64,000 bases of DNA. Source: Polyangium spumosum (GTDB lineage: Bacteria > Myxococcota_A > Polyangia > Polyangiales > Polyangiaceae). Under the pieces are notes generated by a model. The model made no database searches. It was not told where the DNA came from and worked only from the letters and a program-made list of their open reading frames with translations. This document shows positions 44,276-54,890 of the stretch, piece after piece; position 1 is the stretch's first letter; each line of letters starts with the position of its first letter. A program made the translations under genes and the position numbers. The DNA lies in the NCBI RefSeq assembly GCF_009649845.1, contig NZ_WJIE01000024.1, positions 23,271 through 87,270 of the forward strand, read 5' to 3'.

Positions 44276-46717
44276 TCACCGGAGCTTCACGACCGGAAGG
44301 GCGTCCCCCATCTCGCCGGGGTCGTCGCCGCGATCGAACGTATCCTCGAGGCCGAGCTGGCCAGAATCATTTTGTCCCCAGCATTTGACCGTCGCGTCGT
44401 CGAGGATCACGCAGGCGAACCTGCCGCCCACCGCGATCCTCCTGGCCTTCCGGCCGGCGCCGAGATCGATCGCGGGGAGCGCGTCGCCCATCTCGCCCGG
44501 CGCTATGCCGCGGTTCAGTTTGTCGCCCAGGCCGAGCTGGCCCCGAGCGTTTTCCCCCCAGCATTTGACCGATCCGTCATTCAAGATCGCGCACGAAGAA
44601 GCGCCGCCCGTCGCGATGCGCGTGGCCGTCTTGCCGCTGCCGAGATCGACGAACGGCAGGTTGTCCCCCATCTCCCCCGGCCCGTCCCCCCGGTGCGCCG
44701 TGTCGCCCAGCCCGAGCGCACCGCTGCCGTTCAGCCCCCAGCATTTCACCTTTCCGTCGGTCAGGAGCACGCAGGAATGACCAAATGTCACCGAGATCGA
44801 GAGGACCGCGCCCGCGGCGCCGAGGGTCGCCGAGGGCAAAACGTCCCCCATTTCACCCACCTCGTCTCCCCGCTGCATCATATCGCCTTGGCCGAGCTGT
44901 CCCCAGATGTTGTACCCCCAGCACTTCACGGCACCATCGTCCAGGACCGCGCACTGGAAGCTGTGTCCACTCGCGAGCTGCTTGGCGAACCGGCCCGTCC
45001 CGAGCGCGACCGGAGGGAGGGCGTCGCCCATTTGACCGGGCTGGCTCCCCCGGATCATCGTATCCCCCTGACCGAGCTCACCGTTCGAGTTGTACCCCCA
45101 GCACTTGAGGGTGTCGTCGTCCAGGATCGCGCAGGAATGGGCGTGGCCGCTGCTGAGCACCTTCGCCGTCCGGCCCGCGCCGAGGTCCACGGGCGGTAAA
45201 CTGTCCCCCATCTCGCCCAGCTCGTCCCCATGGGCCAATATGTCGCCGAGACCTACCTGACCCAACCCGCCCCCTCCCCAGCATTTGACGGTCTGGTCGT
45301 CGAGCAGCGCGCAGGTGTGCGCGGTGCCGGGGGCCATCGAGAGGATGGTGCGGCCGTCGCCGAGCCCGAGAAACGGGAGGTTGTACCCCATCTCGTTCGG
45401 CCCGTCGCCCCGCATCCATTTGTCCCCCAGGCCGAGCTGACCATTCTCGTTCGCGCCCCAGCACTTCGCTCGGCCATTCGCGAAGAGCACGCACATGGAG
45501 ACGCCGCCCGCGAAGAGCTCGACCGGCGCCGCGCGGCAATCGGGCATGCACGTCTCCGTCGCCGTGAGGCTGCCGTCGTCGCACTCCTCGACCCCTTGCC
45601 GGACGAACCCGTCCCCGCACGCGGCATTTTGGCAGGACGACGTGCATGTATCGGTGCCGATCGTGTTTCCGTCGTCGCACGCCTCGACGCCGACCTGGAG
45701 CAGCCCGTCGCCGCAAGTTGCCATCTGGCACTGGGCGGTGCACGCGTCGCTGTCCAGCAAATTCCCGTCGTCGCACGCCTCGCCGTCCTGCACGATGCCG
45801 TCGCCGCAGCCCGGCACCACGCACGTCGTCGTGCACGTGTCGCTCTCGTCGGTGTTCCCGTCGTCGCAGACCTCCGCGTTCGACACGACGCCGTCGCCGC
45901 ATACGCAGTCGGGGCCCTCCTCGTCGACGCGACCGTCGCAATCGTCGTCCATACCGCTCGGGCTGCAGGCCTCGGGCGCAGGCAAGGTCTGTCCCACGCA
46001 TTCTCCGTACCCCGTCCCGTCCGGGATGCAGAGCTGCTTTCCACGCTTGCAGGGCGTGTTCCCCAGCGCCGCCTCCGGCCCGCCGAAGCAATCGCCGATC
46101 GTGCCGGGGACACACACGCAGCCGAGCCCGGACTCGTTCACGGCCCCGTCACAATCCTCGTCGAAGATCGACAGGCACGTCTCCTCCTTCGGCAAGACCT
46201 CCCCCAGGCAAGGCCCGGTCGGCTTCGCGTCCTCGTCACAGACCTGCTTGCCGTCGACACAAGCCCCGACGCCGCGCATCTCGGCGGGCCCCGTGAAACA
46301 GGGCGCGAACGAGAGCCGCGCGTGCGTGGGCGTGCTCCCGACGCAATGGTCGAACGTGCATGGATTGCCGTCGTTCGGCGCGTCCGCCTGGACGGGCACG
46401 AGCCGCCGCCGGCCCTCCACGTCGCATTGCGCCTCCACGCAGTCGCCCGCGACCTGCGCCACGAGCGGCGTGCCCGCGGGTTTGTCGTCGTAGACGCAGC
46501 GCTCCTCGACGCACGCCGCGGTCCGACATTCGGGCTCCGGCACGGAGCAGTCGTCCACGGTGACACACGCGTCCGGATAGGGGTTCCCTTCACGGATCCC
46601 GGCGACCTGATTGCAGGCGACCCACCCGCCCAGGAGGAGCGCGAGGAGAACGATAGGGGCGCCGCCGCGGAGCTTCCGTGCCTCGGACCGGTGTGGCTTC
46701 ACCCTCGAGAGTGACAC
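44276..46717 (-). CDS. RCC1-repeat lipoprotein with Cys-rich repeats (module 2)
   Basis: An 813-residue exported protein with a GTG start at 46717 and a lipoprotein-type signal ending WVACNQ (about residue 35). A long Cys-rich region (about 50-410) carries several CGDG...CDDGN...C units of the DUF4215 type. Seven RCC1 blades follow (HSCAIL...KCWG, GQLGLGD), a full propeller. Compared with module 1 it has the same order but about 190 more residues, almost all in the Cys-rich stalk. It is probably a surface-displayed binding protein. It lies 50 bases downstream of its exported-protein partner and 72 bases from the convergent NRPS-PKS gene. Confidence 0.88.
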   Translation of the reverse strand: MSLSRVKPHRSEARKLRGGAPIVLLALLLGGWVACNQVAGIREGNPYPDACVTVDDCSVPEPECRTAACVEERCVYDDKPAGTPLVAQVAGDCVEAQCDVEGRRRLVPVQADAPNDGNPCTFDHCVGSTPTHARLSFAPCFTGPAEMRGVGACVDGKQVCDEDAKPTGPCLGEVLPKEETCLSIFDEDCDGAVNESGLGCVCVPGTIGDCFGGPEAALGNTPCKRGKQLCIPDGTGYGECVGQTLPAPEACSPSGMDDDCDGRVDEEGPDCVCGDGVVSNAEVCDDGNTDESDTCTTTCVVPGCGDGIVQDGEACDDGNLLDSDACTAQCQMATCGDGLLQVGVEACDDGNTIGTDTCTSSCQNAACGDGFVRQGVEECDDGSLTATETCMPDCRAAPVELFAGGVSMCVLFANGRAKCWGANENGQLGLGDKWMRGDGPNEMGYNLPFLGLGDGRTILSMAPGTAHTCALLDDQTVKCWGGGGLGQVGLGDILAHGDELGEMGDSLPPVDLGAGRTAKVLSSGHAHSCAILDDDTLKCWGYNSNGELGQGDTMIRGSQPGQMGDALPPVALGTGRFAKQLASGHSFQCAVLDDGAVKCWGYNIWGQLGQGDMMQRGDEVGEMGDVLPSATLGAAGAVLSISVTFGHSCVLLTDGKVKCWGLNGSGALGLGDTAHRGDGPGEMGDNLPFVDLGSGKTATRIATGGASSCAILNDGSVKCWGENARGQLGLGDKLNRGIAPGEMGDALPAIDLGAGRKARRIAVGGRFACVILDDATVKCWGQNDSGQLGLEDTFDRGDDPGEMGDALPVVKLR

Positions 46718-46767
46718 ATGAGAACACGCGAGCTGTCAAGGACTCGCGCGGCCACGCGCGCGCCGGG

Positions 46768-47811
46768 TCAGAATGCGCCTCGCACCCGTACGCCGGTCGG
46801 AAGGAGCTCGAGCGTCGCGTCCACCCCGGCCCGTGGGCCCTTCTCCGCGCTGCCCTTCGATTTCGACGCTGGCGCCGTCGCGAAGAGCACGACCCCGCCG
46901 AGCAGCACGACCCCGCCGACCGCGAGCGCCGCCGTCGAGCCATTGCCCAGCCTCACCGCCTCGCTTCGAAGCGCGAGCCCGGCGCGCTTGCAAGAATCGT
47001 CCGCGTCGCAGAGGCCCGCGTTGCTCTCGTCGTTTTTCTGGATCGCGAGCCCGCCCAGCACCCCGCCCAGGACGAGCCCCGCGGCCCCCACGCCCATCGC
47101 GGCCGTGCCGAGCGGACGTTGCCATGGCCTCTCGGCCGCGAAGTTCTGGATCACCACCGTCGACGCCGCGCGCCTCCGCTCCTCCGCCGCGCTCGCGCGC
47201 AGATCGATCGCGGGAGCCTCGACGCGCGCCGAGATGGCCTCACCGTCCTTCGCGACCTCGATCGCCCGCGTCCACGTCTCGTACCCGGGCGCCGTGACCA
47301 CGATTTCGTGTCGCCCCACGTCCACGGGCAGCGCCGTCCCCCATTGCGCTTCCCCCAGCGCCACGCCGCCGCGCGTGACCCTGACCTGCGGGATCTTGCG
47401 GACCGCGTCCGGCACATCGATCGTCAGCCTCGCGAGCCGCCCCTTGAGCGCCTCCGCCTTCGCCGCGGCTCGCGCGGCGCGATCCTTCTGCCCCGCGCGT
47501 TGCGCGAGGGAGCTCGCCACCGCATAGTGCGACCAGGCGCTCGCCAGCTTGCCGCTCTCCTCGTAGCATTCGGCGAGCGTGAGTTTGGCGCCGATACCCT
47601 CGGGCACGAGCCTCACCGCCTCCACGAGCTTGGGGCACGCCGTCGCGTAATCCTTGGCGTCCATCGCGGCGACGGCCTCGTCATAAAGCGCCTGCGCGAC
47701 GGCGATCTTCTCGGCGTCGCTCGGCTGCGCGTGCGCGGCCGGCGCGACGAGCAGCGCGCCGCAGAGGGCCGCGAGAAACCGTGCGTCGGAGACGGGCCGA
47801 CGTATCTTCAC
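46768..47811 (-). CDS. Exported repeat protein with PEGA-like part (module 2)
   Basis: A 347-residue protein if started at GTG 47811, which gives a classic signal peptide (MKIRRPVSDARFLAAL, then AAHAQ). In-frame TTG codons at 47832 (with AGGA before it) and 47847 are alternatives. It shares with 29917-30909 the CPKLVEAV and CYEESGKLASAW helical repeats, a PEGA-like domain (VGRHEIVVTAPGYETW), and hydrophobic Gly-rich segments around a Cys pair (CDADDSC). Probably periplasmic and membrane-anchored. It is divergent from a complete Ser/Thr kinase and upstream of the RCC1 lipoprotein, so the three look like one signalling unit. Confidence 0.85.
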   Translation of the reverse strand: MKIRRPVSDARFLAALCGALLVAPAAHAQPSDAEKIAVAQALYDEAVAAMDAKDYATACPKLVEAVRLVPEGIGAKLTLAECYEESGKLASAWSHYAVASSLAQRAGQKDRAARAAAKAEALKGRLARLTIDVPDAVRKIPQVRVTRGGVALGEAQWGTALPVDVGRHEIVVTAPGYETWTRAIEVAKDGEAISARVEAPAIDLRASAAEERRRAASTVVIQNFAAERPWQRPLGTAAMGVGAAGLVLGGVLGGLAIQKNDESNAGLCDADDSCKRAGLALRSEAVRLGNGSTAALAVGGVVLLGGVVLFATAPASKSKGSAEKGPRAGVDATLELLPTGVRVRGAF

Positions 47812-47872
47812 GGGCGTGAGGACACACGACAACGTGCTTCCTGTCAAGGGATCCAGCGGCTATGGTACCGCC

Positions 47873-49465
<1,593 letters not shown>

Positions 49466-49490
49466 GGATCGAACGTCCCGCGCGTCGGCG

Positions 49491-50918
49491 TCACGCCTCC
49501 GAAGAGCTCTTTTTGGCGCGGGGGATCCCGTACGCATCCATCCACCGGGTGAGCTGGCGCTCGTGGACACCGAGCAGCCGCGCCGCCTCGCCCTGCACGC
49601 GGTTGGTTCGGGCCAGCGCCGCCTCGATGGCCTCCCGCGTCGGGCGCTTCGATGAGCTCCGCTGCGGCTCGCCCGTCGGCGGATCCGCGGGCGGCGCGTC
49701 CGCGGCCGAGCCCTCGGCCCGCGCAGAGGCCCGGCTCGCCGCGCGCGCGGCCACGACGCTCAGGTGCTGCACGTCGATCGGACCGTCGCCCATCAGCACG
49801 GCCGCGCTCGACAGGGCTCGCTCGAGCTCGCGGATGTTCCCGGGCAATTCGCCGAAGAAGAGCGCGCGCGCCGCCCGCTTCGTGATCGAGACGCTCGATA
49901 GGCCCGTCTTGCCGAGGATGTCGGCGACCAGAAACCCGAGATCCTCCCGCCGTCTCCGCAGCGGCGGCAGGAGCGCGACGTACCCCGCGAGCCGCGCCCG
50001 GAGATCCGCCCGGAACCGGCTGTCCTCGGAGAAGAGGGCCTCGTTTGTCGCGGCGATCCAGCGTACGTCCACCTTCTGCGCGCGCTCGCCGCCCACCGGC
50101 GTCACCTCGCGCTCCTGGATCACGCGTAGCAGGCTCGCCTGGGCGCTCTCCGGGAGATTGCCGAGCTCGTCCAGAAAAACCGTGCCCCCTTCGGCGCTGC
50201 GGATGCGGCCTCTTCGCTCCTCGACCGCGCCGCTGAATGCCCCGCGGCGGTGGCCGAAGAGCTCTCCCTCGACGAGGTGATCCGGGATCGCGCCGCAGTC
50301 GACCGCCACGAACGGCCCTGCACGACCGCTCGTTTCGTGCACGAACCGCGCGGCGATCTCCTTGCCCGCGCCCGTCTCCGCGAGCAAGAGGACCGGCTGG
50401 TCGGTCCGCGCGATGCGCTCGAGGTCCGCCGACATGCTCGCGAGCTCGGGGCACAAGGTGCGCGTCGGGCCGTGCTGGATCCCCTGGGGGAGCGAGGCCA
50501 AACGCACCGCCACGCGTGGCTCGACCAGGCGATACACGAGGAGCGAGTGGCCGATCTCGAGGAGGTCCCCATCGACGAGGGCCCGCGGCCCCTCGATGCG
50601 CTCGCCGTTCACGAACGTGCCGAGCTTGCTGCCGAGGTCCTCGAGCACGTCGGCGCCACGGCGGCGGACGAGGCGCGCGTGGGCGCGTGACACGAAGGGA
50701 TCGGGCAGGAGCAGCGTGCTGCCCGCGAGCGCCGCGGGCCGGACCTCCGGGGCGCGCCCCACCTCGTATTTCGCGCCCTCGCGGGTGATCGGGGGCAGGA
50801 TCCGCGAATCGGCCGCGAGCAGATCGTCGTAACGCAGCACGAAGACGAGCAGGCCGACGGTCTTCTGCTGGACCGAATGTTCCTGTTCCGTTTGGGTCGT
50901 GAGCAGAGGCCGAGCCAT
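49491..50918 (-). CDS. FHA-containing sigma-54-dependent activator (R2)
   Basis: A 475-residue enhancer-binding protein, started at MARPLLTTQ (50918). Residues about 25-130 form a canonical FHA domain (VSRAHARL, GTFVNGERI), which binds phospho-threonine. The AAA+ domain has Walker A AETGAGKE (about 185), a GAFSGA loop (about 224, Ser in place of the usual Thr) and Walker B VFLDELGN. A single Fis-type helix-turn-helix is at the end (VQGEAARLLGVHERQLTRW). Two TGTCCGGACA palindromes stand just upstream, followed by an excellent sigma-54 promoter for the divergent SGNH hydrolase. The neighbouring kinase could supply the phosphate signal. Confidence 0.94.
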   Translation of the reverse strand: MARPLLTTQTEQEHSVQQKTVGLLVFVLRYDDLLAADSRILPPITREGAKYEVGRAPEVRPAALAGSTLLLPDPFVSRAHARLVRRRGADVLEDLGSKLGTFVNGERIEGPRALVDGDLLEIGHSLLVYRLVEPRVAVRLASLPQGIQHGPTRTLCPELASMSADLERIARTDQPVLLLAETGAGKEIAARFVHETSGRAGPFVAVDCGAIPDHLVEGELFGHRRGAFSGAVEERRGRIRSAEGGTVFLDELGNLPESAQASLLRVIQEREVTPVGGERAQKVDVRWIAATNEALFSEDSRFRADLRARLAGYVALLPPLRRRREDLGFLVADILGKTGLSSVSITKRAARALFFGELPGNIRELERALSSAAVLMGDGPIDVQHLSVVAARAASRASARAEGSAADAPPADPPTGEPQRSSSKRPTREAIEAALARTNRVQGEAARLLGVHERQLTRWMDAYGIPRAKKSSSEA

Positions 50919-50974
50919 ACGCGAGGCGGATCCTAGGCGAGGCTCCCGGCGCGCTGCAAGCGTGGCCTCGCCGG

Positions 50975-51007
50975 GTGTCCGGACACCTCGCCGCGATGTC
51001 CGGACAC
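50975..51007. promoter_or_regulatory. Paired activator sites between R2 and the SGNH gene
   Basis: GTGTCCGGACAC (50975-50986) and ATGTCCGGACAC (50996-51007) share the palindrome TGTCCGGACA with centres exactly 21 bp apart. They lie 89 and 68 bp before the -24 GG of the promoter at 51068 and 57-88 bp before the R2 start. This is inferred to be the R2 upstream activating sequence, used for its target and perhaps for itself. Confidence 0.75.
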
Positions 51008-51067
51008 CCGGGGCCCTGCGCCGCGCCCGCGGCGCCGATTTCCCAGCAATATCGAGGGCTCGCGTCG

Positions 51068-51082
51068 TGGCACGAGCGTTGC
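51068..51082 (+). promoter_or_regulatory. Sigma-54 promoter of the SGNH hydrolase gene
   Basis: TGGCACGAGCGTTGC is a complete -24 TGGCACG and -12 TTGC with GG-N10-GC spacing, the best sigma-54 match in the window. Transcription would begin near 51094, about 70 bases before the ATG. Confidence 0.88.
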
Positions 51083-51163
51083 GATAGCGTCCTCCCGAGG
51101 CGCGCGACGGAGAGTCCGGCGCGCCGCACCACACGCAAAACGCAAACCCAAGTGGAGGCTCCC

Positions 51164-51949
51164 ATGACGCTCTCGAATTCCCTCTTCGGCCTGACCCTCG
51201 TGTTCCTCTCCTGTGCTTCGATGGGCTGCGCCGTCGATTCGATGGATCCCGAGATGACCGACGGCGACGCTGCGTTCGTGATCGACGACGAGGACGAGGA
51301 CGTCGCCGAGGCCGAGGCCGAGCTCGTCGTCGAGTGCAAGATCCAGCCCTTCGGCGACTCGCTCACCGCGGGCATCGGCGGGATCGACGGATATCGCGGC
51401 CAGCTCGTCCTGTTTCCCCCGGCCGTGGGGGCCCCGATCCGGATGGCGGGCCTCTCGGGCGCTTATTCGTCGTACAACCTCTGGGCGGCCGGCCAGCACC
51501 TACACTCGGGGTATCCGGGGTTCCGCGTCGATGAGCTCACGCCGTGGATCCAGACCAATTACGTCGGCGCGAACGTCATCCTCGTGCACGCCGGGACGAA
51601 CGACCTCCTGCAGGGGCAAGGTCACCTCAATGCGGCGTACGATCTCGACATCATGGTCCGCTGGCTCCTCGCGTTCAACCCGACGGCGCGGATCCTCGTG
51701 GCGAAGATCATCCCGCTCGCGGGGGTGTACGCCCCGCTCAACGCCGAGGTGAATGCGTACAACGTTTACGTCGACGGCATCGTCTCGACGCTGAAGGCGC
51801 AAGGTCACGTGAAGGTCGACGTGGTCGACATGAACACAGGCTTCCCGACGGCGACGCTCGCCGCCGACGGCATCCACCCGGACGCCTACGGTTATGCCTG
51901 GATGGCAGACAAATGGCGGCAGAAGCTCAACACGCTCGGGTGCTTCTGA
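51164..51949 (+). CDS. Exported SGNH/GDSL hydrolase, CE3-like esterase
   Basis: A 261-residue protein with GGAGG before ATG 51164 and a signal region ending in SMGC, possibly a lipoprotein. An acidic spacer (EDEDVAEAEAE) leads to the hydrolase domain: block I GDSLTAG with the nucleophile Ser (about 66), GTNDLL (about 144) and the Asp/His pair in DGIHPDAYG (about 236-242). The pattern IGGIDGYRG after block I and the short size fit carbohydrate-esterase family 3 types, which remove acetyl groups from polysaccharides; a lipid esterase role is also possible. It stands alone behind a near-perfect sigma-54 promoter, divergent from R2. Confidence 0.9.
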   Translation: MTLSNSLFGLTLVFLSCASMGCAVDSMDPEMTDGDAAFVIDDEDEDVAEAEAELVVECKIQPFGDSLTAGIGGIDGYRGQLVLFPPAVGAPIRMAGLSGAYSSYNLWAAGQHLHSGYPGFRVDELTPWIQTNYVGANVILVHAGTNDLLQGQGHLNAAYDLDIMVRWLLAFNPTARILVAKIIPLAGVYAPLNAEVNAYNVYVDGIVSTLKAQGHVKVDVVDMNTGFPTATLAADGIHPDAYGYAWMADKWRQKLNTLGCF

Positions 51950-52046
51950 CCGGCGAGCATCTGGCTGTTCACACCCCGGTCCCCCTACTTACGCTCGTCG
52001 TCGCCCAGGGGTAGAGTCGGACCGCTCTTGTACAAAGGAGGCTTGG

Positions 52047-52906
52047 GTGAAGAACTACGTCAGCATTGCTTGGACACTCTCGATCCTCGCCGTGGGTTGT
52101 GGAGGCGCAGAGGATTCGTGTCCCACGGGTGGCAAGGGCACCCTGAACCTCACCGTCTCCGGGCTGCCCGAAGCCGTCTCCGCCGCCCTGGTGTTGCAGG
52201 CGCCTGAGGGCCCGCCGACGGCGACGAGCGCGGGCCGGCTCGAGGGCGTCCCGAGCGGCACATGGACGGTGTCCGCCGAGCCGGTCGCCGCTCCCGGCGG
52301 GCTCGTTCGTGCTGCCTACGACGCGCCCGACGGCGTCGAGGTGTGCGTCCCCGCGGACGATGGGGTCGACGTGGACGTGGCGTATGCCCTCATCGCCTCC
52401 AGCGCCAAGCTCTGGATCGGCGCGCAGAACAGCCCCGCGCCGCTCCTCGCCTGGGCCGAGGAGGCGCTCGGCGCCACGGGAACCGTCGCACCCGCGGTGG
52501 AGACCGGTCCATGGACGTCGCCGCGCCCGCAACCGAGCTCTCGGCACCGGCGGGGCTCGCGTTCGACGCCGCGGGCAACCTCTGGGTGGCGTATTTCGGA
52601 CCCAACGTGATTGCCCGCCTCACGCCGGACGACCTTTCGGGCTCGGGCGAAAAGCCGGTGACGCCGGCGGTACAGCTCGAGCTGGGAGTCAGCGCGCTGC
52701 TCGACGGGCTGGCCTTCGACGAGGAAGGCGGCCTCTGGACGCCGCTGGCCAACGGCCAGCTCGGGCGCTTCGCGCCGTCCCAGCTCTCGGCCTCGGGTAC
52801 CGTCACGCCCGAGACCGTGCTTTCCACGAGCGAGCTCGGGGCCGCGCACGGCGTGGCGATCTACCCGGCGCCGGCAGGGTTACCGCTTCATCACCGGCTG
52901 CCTTGA
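52047..52906 (+). pseudogene. Frameshifted lipoprotein with NHL-like repeats
   Basis: A GTG start at 52047 with AAAGGAGG before it opens a lipoprotein (LAVGCGG) with a beta-sandwich-like part. Near 52480-52515 the coding frame moves: the first frame falls into Arg/Ser/Pro-rich nonsense ending at 52610. Another frame continues with clear sense (FDAAGNLWVAYFGPN, FDEEGGLWTPLANG), typical NHL/propeller blades, to a stop at 52906. The total of about 286 residues is short for a complete propeller, so the 3' end may also be damaged. A one-base sequencing error would produce the same picture. Confidence 0.65.
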
Positions 52907-52940
52907 GTGCCCGCGTACGTCGGGCTTCTACCCCCGCCCG

Positions 52941-54164
52941 CTATACGCCGCCCTCCTCCGCGATCGGGAGTGTACATCGAAACGTCGCCCCCTCGCCGGG
53001 GTTGTTCTCGGCCCAGAGCCGACCTCCGTGCGCCTCCACGATCGATCGGCTGATCGCCAGGCCCACGCCGAGCCCCTCGGCCTTCGTCGTGAAGAAGGCC
53101 TCGAAGATCCGCTCCAGGTCCTCCTGCGCGATTCCCTTGCCCGCGTCCTCGACCGAGAGTGACACCCGATCCTTGCCGTCGCTGCGGGTCCGCACGACCA
53201 CGAGCCGCCCGCCGGCCGGGCGATCCGCGACCGCGTCGAGCCCATTGACCACCAGATTGAGCAGCACCTGCTGGAGCTGGATACCATCACCTCGCACCCG
53301 CGGCAGGCGCGGACCGAGGTCGAGCCGCAACGTCGCGCCCCGGAGGAGCGCGTCATTGCCCACGAGCCGCGCCACCTCGCGCGCCAGCTCGTTCAGATCC
53401 AGCGCGTCCGCACGTGGCGCCCCCTTCTTCAGCATTGCCCGCATTCGCTGGATGATCGTCCCCGCGCGGCGGTCGTCCTCCACGATGTCGCCGAGCGCCA
53501 GGAGGGCCTCGGACACGTCCGGCGGCGACCTTTGCAGGAGACGCCGCGCCGCCTGCGCATTGCTGAGGATCGCGGCGAGCGGCTGGTTCAGCTCGTGCGC
53601 GATCGAGGTCGCGAGCTCGGTCATCGCGGCCACGCGATTGAGGTGCGCGAGGCGCTGATTCGTCGCCATGAGCTCGTCGGTCCTGCGCACGACCTCCGCT
53701 TCCAGCGAGTCCCGCGCCCGCGCGAGCTCCGCGGCCGCTCGCTCGAGCTCGGCGTTTTTCTCCGCGAGCGCCCGCGCCCCGGCGCGGACGGCGACCTGCG
53801 CCCGCACCCGGGCCGCGAGCTCGGCGCGCACGAAGGGTTTGGTCACATAATCGACCGCGCCGAGCTCCAGCCCGCGCACGCGGCTCGCCGTGTCGGAGAG
53901 CGAGGTCATGAAGATGATCGGGATGTCCCGCGTCGCCGGATCCGCCTGCAGCCGCCTGCAGACCTCGAAGCCATCCATGTCGGGCATCAGCGCGTCGAGC
54001 AGCACGAGATCGGGCGCCTCGCGCCGGACCTGCCGCAGGACCATCTCGCCGTCGAGCGCCACGGCGAGGGCGAAGGGCTGACCCGCGAGGGCGTCCGAGA
54101 GGAGCTTCAGGCTCTGGGGGTCGTCGTCGACGAGCAGGACGAGGGGCGCTCGCATCGTTGACAT
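52941..54164 (-). CDS. Response-regulator/histidine-kinase hybrid (FixL/NtrB-type)
   Basis: A 407-residue cytoplasmic sensor kinase with an N-terminal receiver domain (about 7-125: VDDDPQS, phospho-Asp in LLDALMPDMDG, Lys in VTKPF). A coiled coil (about 130-185) joins it to a HisKA domain (SIAHELNQPLAAI) and an HATPase domain (GDGIQLQQVLLNLVVNGLDA, GLGVGLAISRSI). There is no membrane segment or separate sensor domain, so its input probably arrives as phosphate on the receiver. It is divergent, across 62 bp, from a FixJ-type regulator, which is the likely output. The NQPLAA H-box is of the FixL/NtrB subclass. Confidence 0.92.
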   Translation of the reverse strand: MSTMRAPLVLLVDDDPQSLKLLSDALAGQPFALAVALDGEMVLRQVRREAPDLVLLDALMPDMDGFEVCRRLQADPATRDIPIIFMTSLSDTASRVRGLELGAVDYVTKPFVRAELAARVRAQVAVRAGARALAEKNAELERAAAELARARDSLEAEVVRRTDELMATNQRLAHLNRVAAMTELATSIAHELNQPLAAILSNAQAARRLLQRSPPDVSEALLALGDIVEDDRRAGTIIQRMRAMLKKGAPRADALDLNELAREVARLVGNDALLRGATLRLDLGPRLPRVRGDGIQLQQVLLNLVVNGLDAVADRPAGGRLVVVRTRSDGKDRVSLSVEDAGKGIAQEDLERIFEAFFTTKAEGLGVGLAISRSIVEAHGGRLWAENNPGEGATFRCTLPIAEEGGV

Positions 54165-54226
54165 GCTCGGCGATCCAGGCGAGAAATTCCAGACATGCAG
54201 CATCATGTTCTCCCCTGCAGGCAGCG

Positions 54227-54838
54227 ATGACCCAACCGGAGCGCACCGTCTTCGTGGTGGACGACGACCCCTCCGTGTTGCGCGGGCTGGAGCGGCTCCT
54301 GCGTTCGGCGGGGTACGTGGTCGAGGCCTATGCCTCCCCCCGCGGGTTCCTCGAACACGCGCAGGATCGGCCGGGGTGCGTGGTCGTGGACCTTCGCATG
54401 CCCGAGATCAGCGGCCTCGATCTGCAGGAGGAGCTCGCGCGACGAGGTTTCCCTCTCCCCTTGGTGTTCTTGACCGGCCACGGCGACGTGCCGAGCTCGG
54501 TGCGGGCGATGAAGGCGGGCGCGATCGATTTCCTCTCGAAGCCCTGCGACGACACGGACCTGCTCGCGGCGGTGGAGCGTGCGCTCGCGCGTGATGCAGC
54601 GGCGCGCGCGGCGCGGGAGGAGATCCGGACGATCCAGGCTCGTTTCACGGAGCTCACGCCGCGCGAGCGCGAGGTATGCATGCTCGTCGCGCGGGGCCTG
54701 CTCAATAAGCAGATCGCCGCGGAGCTCGGCGCGGCCGAGAAGACGATCAAGGTGCACCGGGGTCGCGTCATGGAGAAGCTCGGCGTGGAGTCGGTCGCGG
54801 AGCTCGTGCGGCTCGTGGATCGGATGGAAGGCGCCTGA
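54227..54838 (+). CDS. FixJ/NarL-type response regulator
   Basis: A 203-residue protein, started at MTQPERTV. The receiver domain (about 5-120) has VDDDPS, phospho-Asp in VVDLRMPEISG, Thr in LTGHGD and Lys in LSKP. The C-terminal LuxR-type helix-turn-helix (about 140-200: LTPREREVCMLVARGLLNKQ, VHRGRVMEKL) binds DNA. It is divergent from the hybrid kinase at 52941-54164 and should be phosphorylated by it. The 62-bp gap between them is the natural place for a shared autoregulated promoter, although no clear operator is visible. Confidence 0.93.
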   Translation: MTQPERTVFVVDDDPSVLRGLERLLRSAGYVVEAYASPRGFLEHAQDRPGCVVVDLRMPEISGLDLQEELARRGFPLPLVFLTGHGDVPSSVRAMKAGAIDFLSKPCDDTDLLAAVERALARDAAARAAREEIRTIQARFTELTPREREVCMLVARGLLNKQIAAELGAAEKTIKVHRGRVMEKLGVESVAELVRLVDRMEGA

Positions 54839-54890
54839 GGCGCGACGAGGGGTATCAGGTCCGCGCCGCCGAGACCATGGGACCAAAGTC

